This document shows positions 24,750-27,230 of a stretch of 27,230 bases of DNA, piece after piece. The first letter of the stretch is position 1; every line of letters begins with the position of its first letter. The DNA lies in the NCBI GenBank assembly GCA_002479245.1, contig DLMG01000195.1, positions 1 to 27,230 on the forward strand, in the 5' to 3' direction. Made by a program: the position numbers and the translations under genes. The notes beneath the pieces are model-generated. The model had not been told where the DNA came from, ran no database searches, and saw only the letters and a list, made by a program, of their open reading frames with translations. This DNA is from Verrucomicrobia subdivision 3 bacterium UBA7542 (GTDB taxonomy: Bacteria; Verrucomicrobiota; Verrucomicrobiia; Limisphaerales; UBA11358).

Positions 24750-25478
24750 CTATGATCGGGGAAAAAAATTGTATTTGAAAATGCACCAAAAGGCGTGAAT
24801 TCCATCCTGCCAGCCGATTTTTTTGCCTTCCGCATAGGTGCGCCCGTAATAGGAAATCGCCACTTCATAGATGCGCACCTTCAACCGGGCCATTTTGGAC
24901 ACCACTTCCGGCTCAAAACCAAAACGGTTCTCTTCAATTTTGATCTTTTGAATGATTTCGCGCCGGAAAACCTTATAGCAGGCTTCCATGTCCGTCAGGT
25001 TGAGATTGGTGGCCATGTTGGAAAAAGTGGTCAAAAGGTTGTTGCCCACCGAGTGCCAGTAATACAACACGCGATGCGCCCCGGCGCCCAGAAACCGCGA
25101 CCCAAACACCACATCCGCCTTGCCGGACAAAATCGGGACCAGCAACCGGTGATATTCGGTCGGGTCATATTCCAAGTCGGCATCTTGAACCATCACGACA
25201 GGCGCTGTTGCCTGGGCGAACCCCGTGCGCAAGGCCGCGCCTTTGCCCTGATTTTGCTCATGCCGCACCAGGGTCACCCGCGCATCGCCGTTCGTGGCCA
25301 ACTTCAATTTTTCCCAGGTGCCGTCCGTGGAAGCGTCGTCCACCACGACCAGTTGTTGAACCGGACGCTGCGCCAGCACGACTTTGATGACTTCGGCGAC
25401 CGTCGCCGCTTCGTTGTAAACTGGCATAACGACTGAAAGGCACGGTTCAATGTCGGCGTTGGATTTGATTTCGCTCAT
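24750..25478 (-). CDS. Polyprenyl-phosphate glycosyltransferase, GT2 (DPM1-like)
   Basis: The product is 242 residues, GT-A. It has LSVVMPVYNEAATVAEVI at the start, VVVDDASTDGTWEKL, the catalytic-core DADLEYDPTEY with the DxD (about 117-127), and VVFGSRFLG. This set matches dolichol-phosphate mannose synthase-like and bacterial undecaprenyl-phosphate glycosyltransferases without C-terminal membrane helices. It would load a sugar onto polyprenyl phosphate on the cytoplasmic face for the GT-C gene directly downstream. The ATG at 25478 is chosen over a frame open to 25703, because upstream codons fall in a palindromic repeat and do not look coding. FGFEPEVVSKM is typical for the subfamily. Confidence 0.88.
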   Translation of the reverse strand: MSEIKSNADIEPCLSVVMPVYNEAATVAEVIKVVLAQRPVQQLVVVDDASTDGTWEKLKLATNGDARVTLVRHEQNQGKGAALRTGFAQATAPVVMVQDADLEYDPTEYHRLLVPILSGKADVVFGSRFLGAGAHRVLYYWHSVGNNLLTTFSNMATNLNLTDMEACYKVFRREIIQKIKIEENRFGFEPEVVSKMARLKVRIYEVAISYYGRTYAEGKKIGWQDGIHAFWCIFKYNFFPRS

Positions 25479-25853
25479 TGGATAATCGGTCCAGACTTCC
25501 GGTTTGTCGGACGGAGGCTGGCAAAAACCGCGCCACGGTTCAATCCGCAAATTGCATGGCGGGATAATCCGATGCGGGTTCTGGGAGCGCTGGCGTCCCG
25601 CCGGCGAGTGGATAATCTGTCGTCTTTGGCGGGCCGGCGGGACCCGTCCTCCGTAGCAGCACTGCGGAGGGTGGACGCCAGCGCTCCCAGGAGGCAACGT
25701 CACGGTGATTGAGTGCCGTCGTTTGGAGTGCCGTCCCGCCCGGTGGGACGGTTCGGCGGCTCACGTCAATCCTGCCGCGTAAACGCGGAATTCCAACGTC
25801 CACCAGCCGGCAAATTCGCTTTTCTTTCCCGGCCGCCCTTTTACGCTGTGGCC
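25479..25853. other. 375-bp divergent intergenic region
   Basis: It separates the minus-strand GT2 from plus-strand yajQ. Most of it is palindromic: a three-way-junction element (25581-25690) and a further hairpin CCGTCCC/GGGACGG (25731-25751) preceded by GAGTGCCGTC (25711-25720), which recurs at 25727-25736. Promoters for both genes should lie in the remaining ends (25479-25580 and 25752-25853) but none stands out. Confidence 0.5.
25581..25690. repeat. Three-way-junction palindromic element
   Basis: An outer perfect 18-bp inverted repeat, CTGGGAGCGCTGGCGTCC (25581-25598) with its complement at 25673-25690, encloses two inner stems. One is GTCCCGCCGGC/GCCGGCGGGAC (25595-25605 with 25633-25643, 11 bp perfect). 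The other is CCTCCG/CGGAGG (25648-25653 with 25665-25670). The first inner stem shares four bases with the outer one, so they may compete. The 110-bp element has no coding potential. Confidence 0.7.
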
Positions 25854-26339
25854 ATGCCTTCATTCGACATTGTTTCCCAGGTCAACTCGATGGAAATCGA
25901 AAACGCCGTCAACCAGGCCAAAAAGGAACTGGCCAACCGCTTCGACTTCAAAGGCAGCAAGGCGGAAATCGTGCTCGAAAAAAACGAAATCAAGCTCTCC
26001 GCCGCAGACCAGTTCAAAATCAAGGCGCTCACGGAAATCGTCATGGGCCGGCTCGCTAAACGCAACATCAGCCTCAAGAGCGTGGAAACGGCCGAGCCGG
26101 ACGTCTCCCCGCTCGGCCATGCGCGACAGGTCATCAAAATCAAGCAGGGCATCGAAACGACCGTCGCCAAGCAGATCACCGGCTTCATCCGCGACGGCAA
26201 GTTCAAGGTGACGACGCAGATTCAAGGCGACGAAGTGCGCGTCAACAGCAAGAGCCGGGACGAACTTCAAACCGTCATCGCGGCGGTGCGCGCCAAGGAT
26301 TTTCCCGTGCCCGTGCAGTTTGTGAATTTCAGGGATTAA
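25854..26339 (+). CDS. yajQ: YajQ-family nucleotide-binding protein
   Basis: The product is 161 residues, matching the family length. It starts MPSFDIVSQVNSMEIENAVN, the diagnostic N-terminus, followed by LANRFDFKGSKAEI and later IKQGIETTVAKQITGFIRD, and ends PVQFVNFRD. The protein has two ferredoxin-like RNA-binding-type folds. Family members bind nucleotides, and a Xanthomonas member has been reported to bind cyclic di-GMP and affect virulence genes; whether this one does is unknown. The ATG at 25854 is fixed by homology, although the frame stays open further upstream. It is probably a single-gene unit. Confidence 0.95.
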   Translation: MPSFDIVSQVNSMEIENAVNQAKKELANRFDFKGSKAEIVLEKNEIKLSAADQFKIKALTEIVMGRLAKRNISLKSVETAEPDVSPLGHARQVIKIKQGIETTVAKQITGFIRDGKFKVTTQIQGDEVRVNSKSRDELQTVIAAVRAKDFPVPVQFVNFRD

Positions 26340-26354
26340 AATTCTGCCGCAATC

Positions 26355-26383
26355 TTGCGAACAATGACCTTAAGTTGTTATAA
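26355..26383 (+). promoter_or_regulatory. Candidate sigma70-type promoter for the acyltransferase gene
   Basis: TTGCGA (26355-26360) and TTATAA (26378-26383) are separated by exactly 17 bp. Transcription would start near 26390. That would place a possible GTG start at 26392 at the very 5' end of the transcript and so favours the ATG at 26404. Confidence 0.45.
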
Positions 26384-26403
26384 AAAACATAGTGATTGCT
26401 GAA

Positions 26404-26979
26404 ATGGAAAGATTTGGCTGGCGAGTTGCGATCGAGCAACTTCGATTTCTCAGACATGAACTGTGTCTGCTCACACACGACAAACCAATTCGATGGCTGG
26501 TTCTTTTTTTTGAGCCATCGGCTGGGGTCCTTATTTCCTACCGTCTGGATCGGTGTTTTTATTTACTCTGCGGTCCAGTCTGGACCGCTCTGCGGATATT
26601 GGCTTTCCCACTGTTTCTATTTCTCCGGCTGTTAAGTTGCCGTCATGAAATCTGCTTCAAAGCCCAAATTGGTCAAGGACTTCAAGTGTGGCACTCTACC
26701 TTGGGATTGGCTGTTCATGGCGATGCCATCGTGGGGAAAAACTGTATTTTATATGGCGGAAACAGCATTGGTGTCAGGCGCGGGATCCGTCGTGGTGAAC
26801 TCGTGCTCGGCGACGATGTGGTGCTGGGGATCAACTCGTGCATCCTTGGCCCGGCCCGTATCGGGGATCGCGTCGTGATTGGAGCCGGTGCGATAGTAGT
26901 GAGCGATATTCCACAGAACACCGTGGTCGTCGGTGTGCCGGTCAGACCAGTGAATTCCAAACGCAGTGACCATCCTTAA
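26404..26979 (+). CDS. Hexapeptide-repeat acetyltransferase (serine acetyltransferase/WcaB-like)
   Basis: The product is 191 residues. An N-terminal helical part with a hydrophobic segment (about 50-80, including RILAFPLFLFLRLLS) precedes a left-handed beta-helix from about residue 85: HSTLGLAVHGDAIVGKNCIL, then LVLGDDVVLG and ARIGDRVVIGAGAIVVSDIP with the usual GVPVRPV end. This is the CysE-like layout used by polysaccharide O-acetyltransferases of the WcaB/EpsH kind as well as by cysteine synthesis. The hydrophobic segment and the neighbouring locus favour sugar O-acetylation. Choice of start is ATG 26404 (GTG 26392 is possible). It ends overlapping the convergent gene by 4 bp. Confidence 0.8.
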   Translation: MERFGWRVAIEQLRFLRHELCLLTHDKPIRWLVLFFEPSAGVLISYRLDRCFYLLCGPVWTALRILAFPLFLFLRLLSCRHEICFKAQIGQGLQVWHSTLGLAVHGDAIVGKNCILYGGNSIGVRRGIRRGELVLGDDVVLGINSCILGPARIGDRVVIGAGAIVVSDIPQNTVVVGVPVRPVNSKRSDHP

Positions 26980-27230
26980 ATCTCCACGACCTGTTTGTAT
27001 TCCGGCACGAGGACTTCGGCTTTTGGCTTCATCTGGCGCAAGGTTTCGGCGTGGGCCAGGCATTGCGATTCTTCGCCGTGGATGCAGTAGATTTTTTTGA
27101 TGTCGCCGGCGATTCTTTCGACGTATTGCTTCAATTCATTCCTGTCCGCATGGCCGGAGTAGGTGTCGAGGGAAACGACTTTGGCGCGCACGGCCTGCGG
27201 TTCGCCAAAAATGTTCACCGGGCTTTTGCC
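26976..27230 (-). CDS. Metallo-beta-lactamase/beta-CASP RNase-like protein, C-terminal fragment
   Basis: Only the last 84 residues are in the window; the gene continues beyond 27230. It reads KVVSLDTYSGHADRNELKQY (the HAD motif of beta-CASP proteins, metal and active site) and then KIYCIHGEESQC with the last metal-binding histidine, ending in the RMMBL-type tail. Such proteins are RNases related to RNase J and the CPSF73/YSH1 group. The N-terminal HxHxDH motif would lie outside the window. Its stop overlaps the stop of the convergent acetyltransferase gene. Confidence 0.85.
   Translation of the reverse strand, partial: GKSPVNIFGEPQAVRAKVVSLDTYSGHADRNELKQYVERIAGDIKKIYCIHGEESQCLAHAETLRQMKPKAEVLVPEYKQVVEI

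Noticed and set aside
25479..25703. N-terminal extension of the DPM1-like GT2
   Set aside because: The added 75 codons pass through a palindromic repeat and are rich in Pro/Arg/Cys with no resemblance to the family.
25713..25853. 47-codon extension of YajQ
   Set aside because: The family N-terminus MPSFDIVSQ starts exactly at 25854, and the extension overlaps a hairpin repeat.

Overview
This window reads as a chromosomal surface-polysaccharide (capsule or O-antigen type) locus from a Gram-negative bacterium. Protein style, GC content (roughly 55-60% by eye) and the many palindromic intergenic repeats suggest a Verrucomicrobiota member (Pedosphaera/Limisphaerales-like). That assignment rests on recollection of repeat types and protein flavour, not on a marker gene, so treat it as probable only. 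No rRNA, tRNA, CRISPR array or transposase gene was recognised.

Layout. 1-2507 (minus): a phosphotransferase-like protein with a C-terminal membrane domain, running off the left edge, and a SAM methyltransferase. 2825-3670 (plus): a family 2 glycosyltransferase. 4115-7458 (plus): a complete three-gene UDP-N-acetyl-L-fucosamine pathway (capE/fnlA, capF/fnlB, capG/fnlC). 7493-11390 (plus): two GT4-type glycosyltransferases, a truncated glycosyltransferase remnant and an FkbM methyltransferase. 11412-13977 (minus): a Wzy/ligase-type membrane protein followed by a GT9 glycosyltransferase. 14358-15509 (minus): GT4. 16029-17621 (plus): Wzx-type flippase. 17680-20014 (minus): a methyltransferase and a GT4. 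20347-21510 (plus): acyltransferase 3. 21864-22574 (minus): a decayed nucleotidyltransferase with an intact small partner. 22846-25478 (minus): a polyprenyl-phosphate-type GT2 and a GT-C membrane glycosyltransferase. 25854-26339 (plus): YajQ. 26404-26979 (plus): hexapeptide acyltransferase. 26976-27230 (minus): the C-terminus of a beta-CASP metallo-beta-lactamase.

How it works together (inference). CapE/F/G make UDP-L-FucNAc. The GT2, GT4 and GT9 enzymes would assemble a lipid-linked repeat unit containing it. Methyl- and acyltransferases decorate the unit, the flippase exports it and the Wzy-like protein polymerises or ligates it. No initiating phosphoglycosyltransferase, Wzc/Wzz chain-length regulator or outer-membrane exporter lies in the window, so the locus either extends beyond it or relies on distant genes. 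Strand direction changes often, which suggests assembly from small modules.

The most distinctive feature is the intergenic DNA. Nearly every gap over about 300 bp holds a different structured palindromic repeat: a REPIN-like inverted pair with compensatory stem changes, elements with terminal inverted repeats, and three-way-junction or twin-hairpin elements. I found no convincing new defence or enzymatic system. The repeats, the truncated GT paralogue and the decayed nucleotidyltransferase pair are the best leads.
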